Source of the DNA: Leptolyngbyaceae cyanobacterium JSC-12
Lineage (GTDB): Bacteria > Cyanobacteriota > Cyanobacteriia > Leptolyngbyales > Leptolyngbyaceae
NCBI GenBank assembly: GCA_000309945.1
Contig: CM001633.1
Location: 3,436,199-3,500,198, forward strand
Direction of reading: 5' to 3'
DNA: 64,000 nucleotides
The notes under the pieces are model-generated. The model ran no database searches, was not told the DNA's origin, and saw nothing but the letters and a program-made list of their open reading frames with translations. This document shows positions 55,240 through 63,711 of this stretch, piece by piece. A program made the position numbers and the translations under genes. How positions within the stretch are numbered: position 1 is the first letter of the stretch; each line of letters opens with the position of its first letter.

Positions 55240-56370
55240 CTATTTGACTAAACAAATTCCACCAATCGTTACAGTGCAATTTACAGGCTTGGTAGCAACA
55301 TCAAGTGTCCCTGTTTGCTTGTTGTAATTGTATTCACCTGCCCGAACTAGACGATTTGGGTTGGCACAATATTGGTAAATCTGGTTCCCTTCTGGAAAAT
55401 TCACCACTACAAAGGATGTTCGAGCAGCGGGGCAATTTTCCAGCACAGTTAGCCCATATTCGGTCTGCAATAACTGCCGTCTTGCATCCAGCGGAGCGGT
55501 TGGGGTCGTTGGGGTAACGGGGGTGGTTGGATTTTGGGTAACAACTGCCGGAGTCAACGTATCGGTCGTGGGATTGTAGCGATAAGCGCCCGCTTGTACG
55601 TAGCGACTGGGGGTCGCACAGTAGGTGTAATCTTTTCCATCTTGTGGATCGGTCAGGGTAATCTGGGCAACTGAGGTTGCAGGGGATGGACAACGGTCTA
55701 ACACGTTCAGTTGCAGCCTGCTGGCAAGTAAATCACGCCGTGTATCAACTAATTTAATGCTTTTAGAGGCTTCTTCGTAAGTATAGACTCCAGGTTCAAT
55801 GTCGCGGGTACAGCGTTCTTCTGTCCCGATTTTGATGCGGGCAACGTTTGGAACCCCACAACCGATGACTCTCAGTTTGAGGGTATTTTGCATGATCTGA
55901 TCGGCTGGGGCGATCGCCGTTGTAGATGAACTTAACCCATCAATTTCTAAGCTATACCGCCCCAGGGAATTATTTCTAGCAAGCACCACTAGCCTGTAAG
56001 CACCTGGTCGTACCACCTGATACTTAAAGAAATTGGGGTTCTCGCTATAAGCAACCTGTCTACCTGTAGGGTCAAACAATACCAGCGCAGGTCTGAGGGC
56101 ACTACCATCTTCAGGCATAATAGACACTTCAATCACATCACCCCGCTGGGCTGCAAAAGTGTGCTCCTGCCCACGCGCTGTTTGGGTAGGGGCACCCGGT
56201 CGGGCAGTGTTTCTAAACTGAAATCCAGGAGACGTTCTACCGACCAAGCCATTGATTTTGTCTCCATCTTTGAGGGGAACAGAAGATGCTAAGTCTGTGA
56301 TTACTCCCACAGTCAGCAAAGCGATCGCGCTTACTGCGGCAAACCAACGAGAACCAACGCGATTCATCAT
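55240..56370 (-). CDS. Secreted protein with PPC-like domain and three Cys-containing repeats
   Basis: 376 residues. A signal peptide (about 1-25, FAAVSAIALLTVGVITDLASS) precedes a PPC-like beta domain (about 50-150: EHTFAAQRGDVIEVSIM, LVLFDPTGRQVAYSENPNF, PGAYRLVVLARNNSLGRYSLEIDG). Three repeats of about 75 residues follow, each with an LRVIGCG/LDRCP/LENCP-type Cys, a second Cys (ERCTRD, YTYCATP, YQYCANP) and a GxYxYxxxT end. A Pro/Thr linker separates repeats two and three. Function unknown; disulfides are likely. ATG 56370 has AGGAG upstream. Confidence 0.72.
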   Translation of the reverse strand: MMNRVGSRWFAAVSAIALLTVGVITDLASSVPLKDGDKINGLVGRTSPGFQFRNTARPGAPTQTARGQEHTFAAQRGDVIEVSIMPEDGSALRPALVLFDPTGRQVAYSENPNFFKYQVVRPGAYRLVVLARNNSLGRYSLEIDGLSSSTTAIAPADQIMQNTLKLRVIGCGVPNVARIKIGTEERCTRDIEPGVYTYEEASKSIKLVDTRRDLLASRLQLNVLDRCPSPATSVAQITLTDPQDGKDYTYCATPSRYVQAGAYRYNPTTDTLTPAVVTQNPTTPVTPTTPTAPLDARRQLLQTEYGLTVLENCPAARTSFVVVNFPEGNQIYQYCANPNRLVRAGEYNYNKQTGTLDVATKPVNCTVTIGGICLVK

Positions 56371-56530
56371 GCAAATCCATCTCCTAGCGTGAAGAACTGC
56401 TATCAAGCGTGCCCAGACAACGATTGAGAATCAACAATCTTTCAGACAAACGCTGATAATTCGGATCTGCGAGACGATATACCGGGGACACAAAGTTCCC
56501 CAGTACTCGAATTTTTAAATTAAGCTTGAC

Positions 56531-57235
56531 TCAGTACGCGCCGTTATCTTTGGGAAAAATGACAACCCCAATCGTCTTCACAATAATCCAGAGATCCATC
56601 CAAAAGCTGCGGCAATTTACGTAATAAACATCAATCTGCACTCGCCTTGGGTAAGGAATATCGTTACGTCCAGAGACTTGCCATAGCCCAGTAATGCCGG
56701 GTCGAGCGGTTAATACTCGATCCATGTATTTGCCATATTTGGGTAATTCTTCTACAACCAGGGGTCGGGGACCTACTACGCTCATATCCCCTTTGAGGAC
56801 GTTCCAAAACTGCGGAAACTCATCCAAACTGGTAATTCGGAGAAAGCGACCAATCCACGTAATTCGAGGATCGCGTCTAAGTTTGAAATTTTCCTGGAAC
56901 TCTCGCCGTAATCGAGGCGATCGCTCCATCATCTGCTCGAGTACATTGTCGGCATTTTCTACCATTGTCCTGAACTTGATGCAATCAAACCGCCTGTACT
57001 TTTTGCCAACTCTTTCTTGCACATAAAAGATTGGACCGGGCGAGCTAACCGCAACCAGTAAACTGAGCAGAAGATATAGAGGGGAAAAAACAATTAAAAC
57101 CGTCAACGAGAAGACAATATCGAACATTCGCTTGGCAGTCTCTCCATGCAGAGAATCCAACAGATATGGGAAAACACCACGTCTGAGGATTGCACGAAGT
57201 GATTTGCCGGAGACGAGTTGACTTTCAGCAGTCAT
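56531..57235 (-). CDS. Sugar-phosphate transferase (EPS initiating phosphoglycosyltransferase)
   Basis: WbaP/WcaJ-type enzyme, 234 residues, that moves a hexose-1-phosphate from a nucleotide sugar to undecaprenyl phosphate, the first step of EPS repeat-unit synthesis. It has the single re-entrant membrane helix (RMFDIVFSLTVLIVFSPLYLLLSLLVAVSSPGPIFYVQERVG) and the conserved KFRTMVENAD, ITSLDEFPQFWNVLKGDMSVVGPRPL and GITGLWQVSGRN blocks. The AAGGAG site at the 57235 ATG is strong. Length is that of the short, catalytic-core form. It may begin the polymer made by the 28-48 kb cluster. Confidence 0.93.
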   Translation of the reverse strand: MTAESQLVSGKSLRAILRRGVFPYLLDSLHGETAKRMFDIVFSLTVLIVFSPLYLLLSLLVAVSSPGPIFYVQERVGKKYRRFDCIKFRTMVENADNVLEQMMERSPRLRREFQENFKLRRDPRITWIGRFLRITSLDEFPQFWNVLKGDMSVVGPRPLVVEELPKYGKYMDRVLTARPGITGLWQVSGRNDIPYPRRVQIDVYYVNCRSFWMDLWIIVKTIGVVIFPKDNGAY

Positions 57236-57334
57236 TTTACTCCTTGCGTATCCACACCACACACAGTCCTGATCATAAAGCCACTGACCACTTCTACGCT
57301 CTCTTTAGTTCCAATTCAGTGAAATTTTGATAGC

Positions 57335-58537
57335 TTAACCATGGTTTGTCAGGTTAGAGCGTGATTTTACCTGGAATTCTCGGTAGCAGTTTTCTAGAAA
57401 ATTCAAGTACTGTTGCTTGAAAATTTCAGCATCAAATTTTAAGGCATGGGATCGAATGACCTCTGGGTTAAAGTAGTGCTGATGCTCCTCAAAGGCGGCG
57501 ATTGCTGAGACCAAATCAGCAACCGTTTGCTGCGAGAACAAGACACCTGTTGCCTTTTCAGCATATTGATGCAAATCTTGAACCGTTTCTTGGGTTCCCC
57601 CTGCCCCAAAAGCAATTACTGGTGTTCCACAAGCCTGTGCCTCAACTGGAGCAATGCCAAAATCTTCATAGGCAGCGTAGACAAACGCTCTTGCTTGCGC
57701 CATGTAGCGTTCTACGACTTCATCGGGTTGCCAGCCCAACACCTTCACATTTGGTTTGGCAATTTGGCGAATTAATCCTATTTCAGGTCCTTCACCAATC
57801 ACCACTAGCGATCGCCCCAATTGATTAAATGCCTCAACAATCAACAGCACTTTCTTATAGCTAACAAGCCGCGAGACAGTCAGGTAGAAATCTTCTTTTT
57901 TAGGCTGGAACTGAAATCGCTGGGTCTCGACTGGTGGGTAAATCACTTCTGCTGAACGGCGATAGCAGCGCCAGATTCGACGAGCTGTACTTCGAGAATT
58001 CGCAATGAAATAATCAACCCGGTTCGCGGCAATTACATCCCATTGGCGTAGGCGATGTAACAAATAGCGAGTGAATATGCCCGGCAAGCCCTGCCCCATC
58101 CGGCTACTTTGTAAATAATCAAATGTTAAATCCCAGGCGTAACGCAACGGCGCATGACAGTAACAGACGTGTAACTGATGTGCCCCTGTAAGCACCCCCT
58201 TTGCAACGCAATGGGAGGAGGAAAGAATCACGTCGTATTGCTTAAGATCGAGCTGCTCGATCGCAAAGGGAAGAAAGGGTAGATACTTTTGAACTCCGTT
58301 GCGGGCTAGAGGGAAGTTCTGAAGAAAGGTTGTACCAATCCGGCGTTTGTAGAGATAACTTTTTGGATTGGTGGACTCAAAATCAATCAACGCATAAAGA
58401 TCTGCATCAATCCATTTCAATATTTCTTGAACTACTAATTCAGAACCACCTGTGGCTTTTGGCGTTAACCACTCATGAACTAGCGCAAATTTTACTCCCG
58501 ATAAAGATGGGCGATCGCTTAACACAGCATTAACCAC
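57335..58537 (-). CDS. GT4-family glycosyltransferase
   Basis: About 400 residues, GT-B fold. It begins VKFALVHEWLTPKATGGSELVVQEIL and has SRLVSYKKVLLIVEAFNQLG, KVLGWQPDEVVERYMAQARAFVYAAYEDFGIAPVEAQACGTPVIAFGAGG with E-x7-E (EDFGIAPVE), a type often called a mannosyltransferase. It is 99 bp upstream of the sugar-phosphate transferase on the same strand, so the two may act in sequence. The frame stays open to 58660 (TTG), but a terminator for the previous gene lies in that stretch, so GTG 58537 is preferred. Confidence 0.88.
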   Translation of the reverse strand: MVNAVLSDRPSLSGVKFALVHEWLTPKATGGSELVVQEILKWIDADLYALIDFESTNPKSYLYKRRIGTTFLQNFPLARNGVQKYLPFLPFAIEQLDLKQYDVILSSSHCVAKGVLTGAHQLHVCYCHAPLRYAWDLTFDYLQSSRMGQGLPGIFTRYLLHRLRQWDVIAANRVDYFIANSRSTARRIWRCYRRSAEVIYPPVETQRFQFQPKKEDFYLTVSRLVSYKKVLLIVEAFNQLGRSLVVIGEGPEIGLIRQIAKPNVKVLGWQPDEVVERYMAQARAFVYAAYEDFGIAPVEAQACGTPVIAFGAGGTQETVQDLHQYAEKATGVLFSQQTVADLVSAIAAFEEHQHYFNPEVIRSHALKFDAEIFKQQYLNFLENCYREFQVKSRSNLTNHG

Positions 58538-58621
58538 ATTGAACCTACACACCAGATGCCAGCAGTATACGTCTAAAGCGAATTTGTCGAGCTTACTTTG
58601 GCACAGATGTGCGATTGTCCC

Positions 58622-58656
58622 AAAAAAAGCGACCAGCCAGAAACTGGACTGATCGC
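58622..58656 (-). terminator. Rho-independent terminator downstream of rqcH
   Basis: On the minus strand a hairpin (58629-58656; GCGA/TCGC, CAG/CTG and CCAG/CTGG stems, AAA-type loop) is followed by seven T. It lies 128 bp after the rqcH stop. It also fixes the start of the next gene to a point further left. Confidence 0.8.
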
Positions 58657-58783
58657 TCAAATGGTTTTCTGCGTTGTTCTCTCAAATGGAGGAACCCAAT
58701 CTGCGCGTTCCCAAACTTGCAGCGGGTTATAGGATTATTAATCCCCTCTGGGTCTTATTGTAACAAGATACACAAATCTTTTT
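58657..58783 (-). other. Structured 3' region of rqcH, possible small RNA
   Basis: Between the rqcH stop and its terminator, AACCC (58693-58697) pairs with GGGTT (58724-58728), CTGC (58701-58704) with GCAG (58719-58722), and an outer GAGG/CCTC pair is possible (58689-58692 with 58745-58748). It matches no RNA family I recognise (not SRP, 6S or Yfr1). It may just be a long 3' UTR. Confidence 0.3.
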
Positions 58784-60559
58784 TCATAATTCTTCATGTT
58801 TTCCTGACATTTTGCCTGTCTTTTGAAAGAGGGCATCAGCAAACTGCTGAGGTTTACCCCAAATGACCTGTTCATGCTTGTAGATAATCATTCCTGGCTT
58901 TGCACCTTTTGGTTTGTAAACATTTTTGGGCTTGGTGTACACCACTGGCACCTGTTCACTTTGCCGCCCTCGGCTATGAAAAGCCGCGACATTAGCAACG
59001 TATTCCAAGTCAGGGGTGTCTGGAATGCTGCCTGGTTCTAACCGTAAGAGCACATGACTGCCTGGGATTTCCTGGGTATGAAACCAAAGATCATAATCTC
59101 CAGCCGTGCGAAAGGTCAGTTGGTCATTCTGGCGATTGTTGCGCCCAACTAATACTTCAAACCCGGCAGGTGTTTTATAGCGATAGGGTTGACTAGCACC
59201 GTCTTCACGATTGAGTGAGACGCTACTGTATTCCGGCTTCTCTAAGTACTGTTGCTGCACTAGCTCATCGCGAATTTCTTGCAGCGCGTCCAAATCTTCC
59301 TGGGTTTCATACTGTTTCAGTTCAGCAAGGGATGCTTCCACTTGTTCCAAATAATGGATTTCGTTGATGACATCTTCCAATAAGGGAGCGATCGCGCTGC
59401 GTGCTCGTTTCAACTTTTGGTGTCGTTTGTAAAGGGCTTGAGCGTTTTGCACCGCATTTTTTTCTGGATTGAGCGGAATTGTAATGGGGTTTCCGGTGGC
59501 AAAGTCGGCAAGGGAAATACTAGACATTCCAGGCTGCCATTTGTGTAGGTGCGCCATCAATAAATCTGCCTGTTGTCGATACTGATCAGCCTGGTCAGAT
59601 TGAGCCATCCGTGCATAAAAATCTTGCGCTTTCAGCCGCAATTTAGTTAGCAAATTGCTTAATTTCTGGCTGAGATGGTGGTGTAGTTGAGTAAATTCCT
59701 GGACATTCAGTTGGTCGCGGTAGTAGCGATCAATTAAATCGTGCACATTTTCTGATGGAGTAGTGGCGCCCCATCCTAGCACGGTATAACCAGTTGACAC
59801 CCAACCGGGGTGGAAATCCTCTTTGTCTAAGATTTGTAACCATTGTTGCCACTGCTGAAACAGCGATCGCCAATCTTCCAGAGAAAGCGATTCGGTTGAT
59901 TGGTTGGGGTCTAACTGAGCCGCTTGAATCAGCGACTGAACAATGGCAGAACTTAACCCTCGATAGGTTTTAAGTAACCTCTTTTTGAGTACGCCAGGAA
60001 CAAGGCTAACCCGTTCTTGCCAACGCTCAAACGATTCATGGAATGAGGGGCTTGGGTCAGAAGAAATTGGGGGAACTTCGTAAGACTGCCCTGTTTGAAT
60101 AGGACGCACGCTTGATTGTTGAACACTAACTTGATGGGCTGCGGTAATAATCTGGTTGTCCTGGTTTGCCAGAATCACATTACTGTACTTCCCCATGATT
60201 TCCACATAGAGATGCCACAAAGGTGGATCACCAGGTCGTCGAGCAAATTGTAAATCAAGCACCCGTTCCCAGGGAGCGATCGCCGCGATTGCCACCAATG
60301 CCAAATTTCCGATCTGGTGCCGCAACTGCTGACTGAAAGTAAAGGTATCCGGATGACGTGGAGGTGGATCGCTAATACATAAACGAGCAGCCTGTGGATG
60401 CCAGGAAACTAATAACCACCCTCGCTGGTCAAACGTCCGGAGTCCTAGAAACAGCGTGTAGCGATCGCGCTGATAAACCTGCTCCAGCCGTGCCGGTAGC
60501 CAAGTTGCTCGAAGGTCAGCAGCAATTGCTGTCAGGGTTGTAAAGTCTACGGGTTGCAC
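58784..60559 (-). CDS. rqcH: RqcH / NFACT ribosome quality control protein
   Basis: Homologue of Rqc2/NEMF. Bacterial RqcH binds 50S subunits carrying stuck peptidyl-tRNA and adds C-terminal alanine tails. The 591-residue protein has NFACT-N (1 to about 200), helix-hairpin-helix and coiled-coil parts (about 290-440, rich in charged Q/K/E), and the NFACT-R (DUF814) domain at the end (RYKTPAGFEVLVGRNNRQNDQLTFRTAGDYDLWFHTQEIPGSHVLL). The pair equivalent to D97-R98 of B. subtilis appears as E98-R99 (WERVLDLQF). Start is GTG 60559, in line with family N-termini (MQPVDFTTLTAI). Confidence 0.88.
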   Translation of the reverse strand: MQPVDFTTLTAIAADLRATWLPARLEQVYQRDRYTLFLGLRTFDQRGWLLVSWHPQAARLCISDPPPRHPDTFTFSQQLRHQIGNLALVAIAAIAPWERVLDLQFARRPGDPPLWHLYVEIMGKYSNVILANQDNQIITAAHQVSVQQSSVRPIQTGQSYEVPPISSDPSPSFHESFERWQERVSLVPGVLKKRLLKTYRGLSSAIVQSLIQAAQLDPNQSTESLSLEDWRSLFQQWQQWLQILDKEDFHPGWVSTGYTVLGWGATTPSENVHDLIDRYYRDQLNVQEFTQLHHHLSQKLSNLLTKLRLKAQDFYARMAQSDQADQYRQQADLLMAHLHKWQPGMSSISLADFATGNPITIPLNPEKNAVQNAQALYKRHQKLKRARSAIAPLLEDVINEIHYLEQVEASLAELKQYETQEDLDALQEIRDELVQQQYLEKPEYSSVSLNREDGASQPYRYKTPAGFEVLVGRNNRQNDQLTFRTAGDYDLWFHTQEIPGSHVLLRLEPGSIPDTPDLEYVANVAAFHSRGRQSEQVPVVYTKPKNVYKPKGAKPGMIIYKHEQVIWGKPQQFADALFQKTGKMSGKHEEL

Positions 60560-60655
60560 GGAGAAGAGATTTAACCTTGTGGCTCAATTTTTTTATAGAT
60601 ACGATCAATGGCATCAGAGCGTATGCTCCTCACTCCATCTTGCAGTCAGCCGAAT

Positions 60656-60922
60656 ATGGACATCAAGTTAATCAATATAGGCTTCGGGAACATTGTGTCC
60701 GCGAACCGGGTGATTGCGATTGTCAGTCCCGAATCTGCTCCCATCAAACGTATCATTACCGATGCCAGGGATAGCCGACAATTGATTGATGCAACCTATG
60801 GACGTCGCACAAGGGCTGTTATTATTACAGACTCAGGTCATGTTATTCTGTCTGCCATTCAACCGGAGACCGTTGCCAATCGGTTTATTTCCAGTAAAGA
60901 CAGTCATGCAGCAGATGATTAA
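60656..60922 (+). CDS. remA: RemA/DUF370 family protein
   Basis: 88-residue protein of the RemA (DUF370, ExtA-like) family. In Bacillus subtilis RemA is a DNA-binding regulator of biofilm matrix genes. The sequence [73 protein letters not shown] is full length and standard. ATG 60656 is used; an upstream start adds an unsupported 16 residues. It is 129 bp before gmk, a linkage seen in many bacteria. Given the EPS genes in the window, a role in their control is an obvious but untested idea. Confidence 0.9.
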   Translation: MDIKLINIGFGNIVSANRVIAIVSPESAPIKRIITDARDSRQLIDATYGRRTRAVIITDSGHVILSAIQPETVANRFISSKDSHAADD

Positions 60923-61057
60923 TTCCTATCTCAAGATTAGAATTGGGAGCAAATTCAGAAAAAACACAATTAAACTGTTTCCTACTTGTCTAAATGAAGT
61001 AAACGTTAACAGAATATTAAAAAGTCCTTCTTCAAATTAGGGAACGCGAGCATGGGA

Positions 61058-61615
61058 ATGGGCAGATTGATTGTTTTAACTGGACCGAGCGGAGTCGGGA
61101 AGGGAACACTACTGCGATCGCTGATGAAACGGCATCCAGAGTTGTATCTTTCAGTGTCTGCTACAACCCGCGCGCCTCGCCCTGGCGAAGTTCATGGGAG
61201 TGATTACTTTTTTGTAACCCGCCCAACCTTCGAACGCATGATTGCTAATGGGGAACTATTGGAATGGGCTGAGTTCGCTGGTAATCTATATGGAACGCCC
61301 CGCGCTGTTGTAGAAGAGCAAATTCGCCAGGGGCATTGGGTGATTTTAGAAATTGAACTGGAAGGGGCACGACAAATTCGCAAAACCTTTCCCGATGCAT
61401 TAAGAATTTTTATCTTGCCACCCTCTATTCTGGAGTTAGAATGTCGAATTCGGAATCGAGGACAGGATACAGAAGATGCGATCGCCCGCAGGCTGCAACG
61501 TGCTCGGGAAGAGATAGATGCGGCCAACGAATTCGATCTTCAAATTGTCAACGATGATTTTGACAAAGCCCTTAGCCGTATTGAAGAAGCACTATTCGCA
61601 CCTGCTGTTTGCTAG
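61058..61615 (+). CDS. gmk: Guanylate kinase
   Basis: Phosphorylates GMP to GDP with ATP. The 185-residue protein has the P-loop [10 protein letters not shown] (about 8-17), the GMP-binding [20 protein letters not shown], and [28 protein letters not shown] with the lid region after it. Length and motifs are normal. ATG 61052 is equally possible and adds two residues. It is preceded by remA and followed 55 bp later by the cation antiporter. Confidence 0.94.
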   Translation: MGRLIVLTGPSGVGKGTLLRSLMKRHPELYLSVSATTRAPRPGEVHGSDYFFVTRPTFERMIANGELLEWAEFAGNLYGTPRAVVEEQIRQGHWVILEIELEGARQIRKTFPDALRIFILPPSILELECRIRNRGQDTEDAIARRLQRAREEIDAANEFDLQIVNDDFDKALSRIEEALFAPAVC

Positions 61616-61670
61616 ATAGGCTTCGCCTAATCACTTGGTTCCCTCAAATCCGAGGCATTGCTATAAAGTC

Positions 61671-62774
61671 ATGAACATTTTAGTCATCGGTATCTTGATT
61701 GCCGGGCTTGTTTTGCTGGTAGTCGGGGCGGAGTTGCTGGTGCGTGGAGCATCGAAACTTGCAGCATTACTGGGGATGTCTCCCCTGGTAATCGGGCTAA
61801 CAATCGTAGCATATGGCACCAGTTCCCCAGAAATGGCAGTCAGCGTTCAGTCTAGCCTGATAGGGCAGGCAAATATTACACTCGGCAATGTAATAGGAAG
61901 CAACATCTTCAATGTACTGTTTATCTTGGGAGTATCAGCGATCGCGGCTCCCCTCGTCGTTGCTCAACAACTGATTCGACTGGATGTCCCCATCATGATC
62001 GGGGTATCGGGGCTTATGCTGTTGTTTAGCTTAGACGGCAAAATTAGCCGCTCTGATGGCATTATTTTGTTTATTGGTGGCGTAATTTACACCCTTTTCT
62101 TGATTTACCAGAGTCGTCAGGAACAAAATCAGGCAATTCAGGAGGAATACGCTAAATATGGCGAGATCAATCAAACGCACACCTGGCAAAAGTGGGTTAT
62201 CAACCTGATTTTCATTGCAGCAGGGCTGGTGTTGCTGGTGTTGGGGTCTCGCTTTTTAGTTGACAGTTCAATCACCATTGCACGAGCTATCGGCGTTAGT
62301 GAACTGGTGATTGGGTTAACCATTGTGGCAGCCGGAACTTCGTTACCTGAACTCGCCACTTCACTGATTGCTAGCATTCGGGGCGAACGTGATATTGCAG
62401 TTGGCAATGTAGTCGGCAGCAACATTTTCAATATTCTGGCAGTGTTGGGCTTGTCGGCAGCCGTTTCACCCAACGGGATCACCGTATTGCAGGCAGCATT
62501 GCGATTTGATATCCCAGTCATGCTTTCAGTTTCAATAGCCTGCCTACCTATCTTCTTCACTGGCAACCTGATCACCCGTTGGGAAGGCTTTGTTTTCACT
62601 GCATACTACTGTATTTATACTCTCTACTTGCTTCTATCATCTGCGCAGCATAGTAGTTTACCTGCATTCAGCACAGTACTCATGTTCTTTATTTTGCCAA
62701 TTACTATTATCACCTTAGTAGTCATTACATTGAGAGAACTGCGCGATCGCCGGAAACGACGTGGAGAGCTTTAA
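61671..62774 (+). CDS. Calcium/sodium antiporter (CaCA family, YrbG-like)
   Basis: 367-residue inner-membrane exchanger with about ten helices in two homologous halves. Each half carries the alpha-repeat signature: VIGLTIVAYGTSSPEMAVSVQSSLIGQANITLGNVIGSNIFNV and VIGLTIVAAGTSLPELATSLIASIRGERDIAVGNVVGSNIFNI. The GTSxPE motifs hold the ion-binding Glu. ATG 61671 begins with the first helix; an upstream start at 61635 is not needed. Ca2+ is the usual ion but Na+/K+ exchange cannot be excluded. Confidence 0.9.
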   Translation: MNILVIGILIAGLVLLVVGAELLVRGASKLAALLGMSPLVIGLTIVAYGTSSPEMAVSVQSSLIGQANITLGNVIGSNIFNVLFILGVSAIAAPLVVAQQLIRLDVPIMIGVSGLMLLFSLDGKISRSDGIILFIGGVIYTLFLIYQSRQEQNQAIQEEYAKYGEINQTHTWQKWVINLIFIAAGLVLLVLGSRFLVDSSITIARAIGVSELVIGLTIVAAGTSLPELATSLIASIRGERDIAVGNVVGSNIFNILAVLGLSAAVSPNGITVLQAALRFDIPVMLSVSIACLPIFFTGNLITRWEGFVFTAYYCIYTLYLLLSSAQHSSLPAFSTVLMFFILPITIITLVVITLRELRDRRKRRGEL

Positions 62775-62835
62775 GCAAGCCATTCAAGGACATAGTATGG
62801 TACTCGTCGCGTGGCTTCATCCGCGTGACTCCATC

Positions 62836-62870
62836 AAAAAAGCCCCCAGCGAAGCAACTGAGAGCTTTTT
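62836..62870 (-). terminator. Terminator of the psaFJ unit
   Basis: AAAAAGC...CAG...CTG...GCTTTTT makes a stem with a T-run on either strand, between the antiporter stop (62774) and the psaJ stop (62890). It probably ends both converging units. Confidence 0.7.
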
Positions 62871-62889
62871 CCAAATTTACAGTTGAGTT

Positions 62890-63021
62890 TTACTTAACCA
62901 ACGGGTGGAAAAGGAGGTCAGGGAAAAACCGATTGAACTCAATCAAAATTCCCGCTGTGATGGTTAGCCAGATGGCAGCAATCACTGGAGCGGTAGAAAG
63001 ATATTTCATGAAATATTGCAT
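62890..63021 (-). CDS. psaJ: Photosystem I subunit IX, PsaJ
   Basis: 43-residue single-helix PSI subunit, next to PsaF in the complex. The translation starts [20 protein letters not shown] and ends in [12 protein letters not shown], with the family's conserved [14 protein letters not shown] stretch. Too short to stand out by ORF length, but unmistakable by sequence. It lies 38 bp after psaF on the same strand, the usual psaF-psaJ operon. The helix binds chlorophyll and helps hold PsaF. Confidence 0.95.
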   Translation of the reverse strand: MQYFMKYLSTAPVIAAIWLTITAGILIEFNRFFPDLLFHPLVK

Positions 63022-63059
63022 GGTGAATTCTCCCAAACAAGACAAACAACAAAAAGCAA

Positions 63060-63545
63060 TTAGCGAGGAGAGATGGGAATCTCAGTATCTTTCGCGGTCA
63101 ACTCGCCTGTAGTCAACTCTTTCAGAGCTAACAGAGGCCAGCTGAACCCAGACAAAGAACATTTCAATGCTAGAGGTACATCGATAATGATTTCTTTCTC
63201 TTCGGCAGAACCGCTTTTCTTCGCTGCCTGGATGTAAGAGCGTCCAGCCCACCCGATCCAACCTGCAATGTAGAGGAAGAGGATACTGGGAATGAGGAAT
63301 TCACCCGCGTGATTCAGGCTACCATCCACAATCAGGTGGGGTAAGCCATCTTCACCGCACAACAAACCAGATTTGGCATAGAACTCGTAGCGCTGAGGAG
63401 CCGTTGAGCTAGTAGAAGATTTTGCCCGTTGAGCAAAGGCAGCACTTTCACTGCAGGGGGTCAGGTTAAATGCCTCAGCAGACTGGTCTGGGGCAAATCC
63501 AAACCAGAGGGTAACGGCAAGAATGAGAGCAAACAATCGTCGCAT
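63060..63545 (-). CDS. psaF: Photosystem I subunit III, PsaF
   Basis: 161-residue PSI subunit near the plastocyanin/cytochrome c6 docking site. A lumenal targeting signal ([17 protein letters not shown] to SAEA, cleaved about residue 25) precedes mature [65 protein letters not shown] is the conserved core, with two Cys likely disulfide-linked. ATG 63545 with AAGGGAA upstream is used, not the frame-open start at 63638. Operon with psaJ. Confidence 0.95.
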   Translation of the reverse strand: MRRLFALILAVTLWFGFAPDQSAEAFNLTPCSESAAFAQRAKSSTSSTAPQRYEFYAKSGLLCGEDGLPHLIVDGSLNHAGEFLIPSILFLYIAGWIGWAGRSYIQAAKKSGSAEEKEIIIDVPLALKCSLSGFSWPLLALKELTTGELTAKDTEIPISPR

Positions 63546-63711
63546 GGAATTGTTTCCCTTCGTTTCAAGAATGATGTCTGTTTTACAAATAAAGAGCGGA
63601 CATTTTTGGAATGCCAGGTTCGCTAAACTATTTAGCATTAAGCATTTGAGCTAGTCCATTCAGAATCTAAGCTCAGAAGGCAGCTCATTATCTTCATGAA
63701 GTTACCAGCAA
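63546..63711. promoter_or_regulatory. Divergent promoter region psaF / tsaD
   Basis: 166 bp between the psaF ATG and the tsaD ATG, reading apart. It must contain both promoters; no boxes could be assigned confidently by eye. Confidence 0.45.

Noticed and set aside
58538-58660. N-terminal extension of the GT4 at 57335
   Set aside because: The stretch starts with TTG, contains the upstream gene's terminator hairpin and T-run, and is not conserved-looking.
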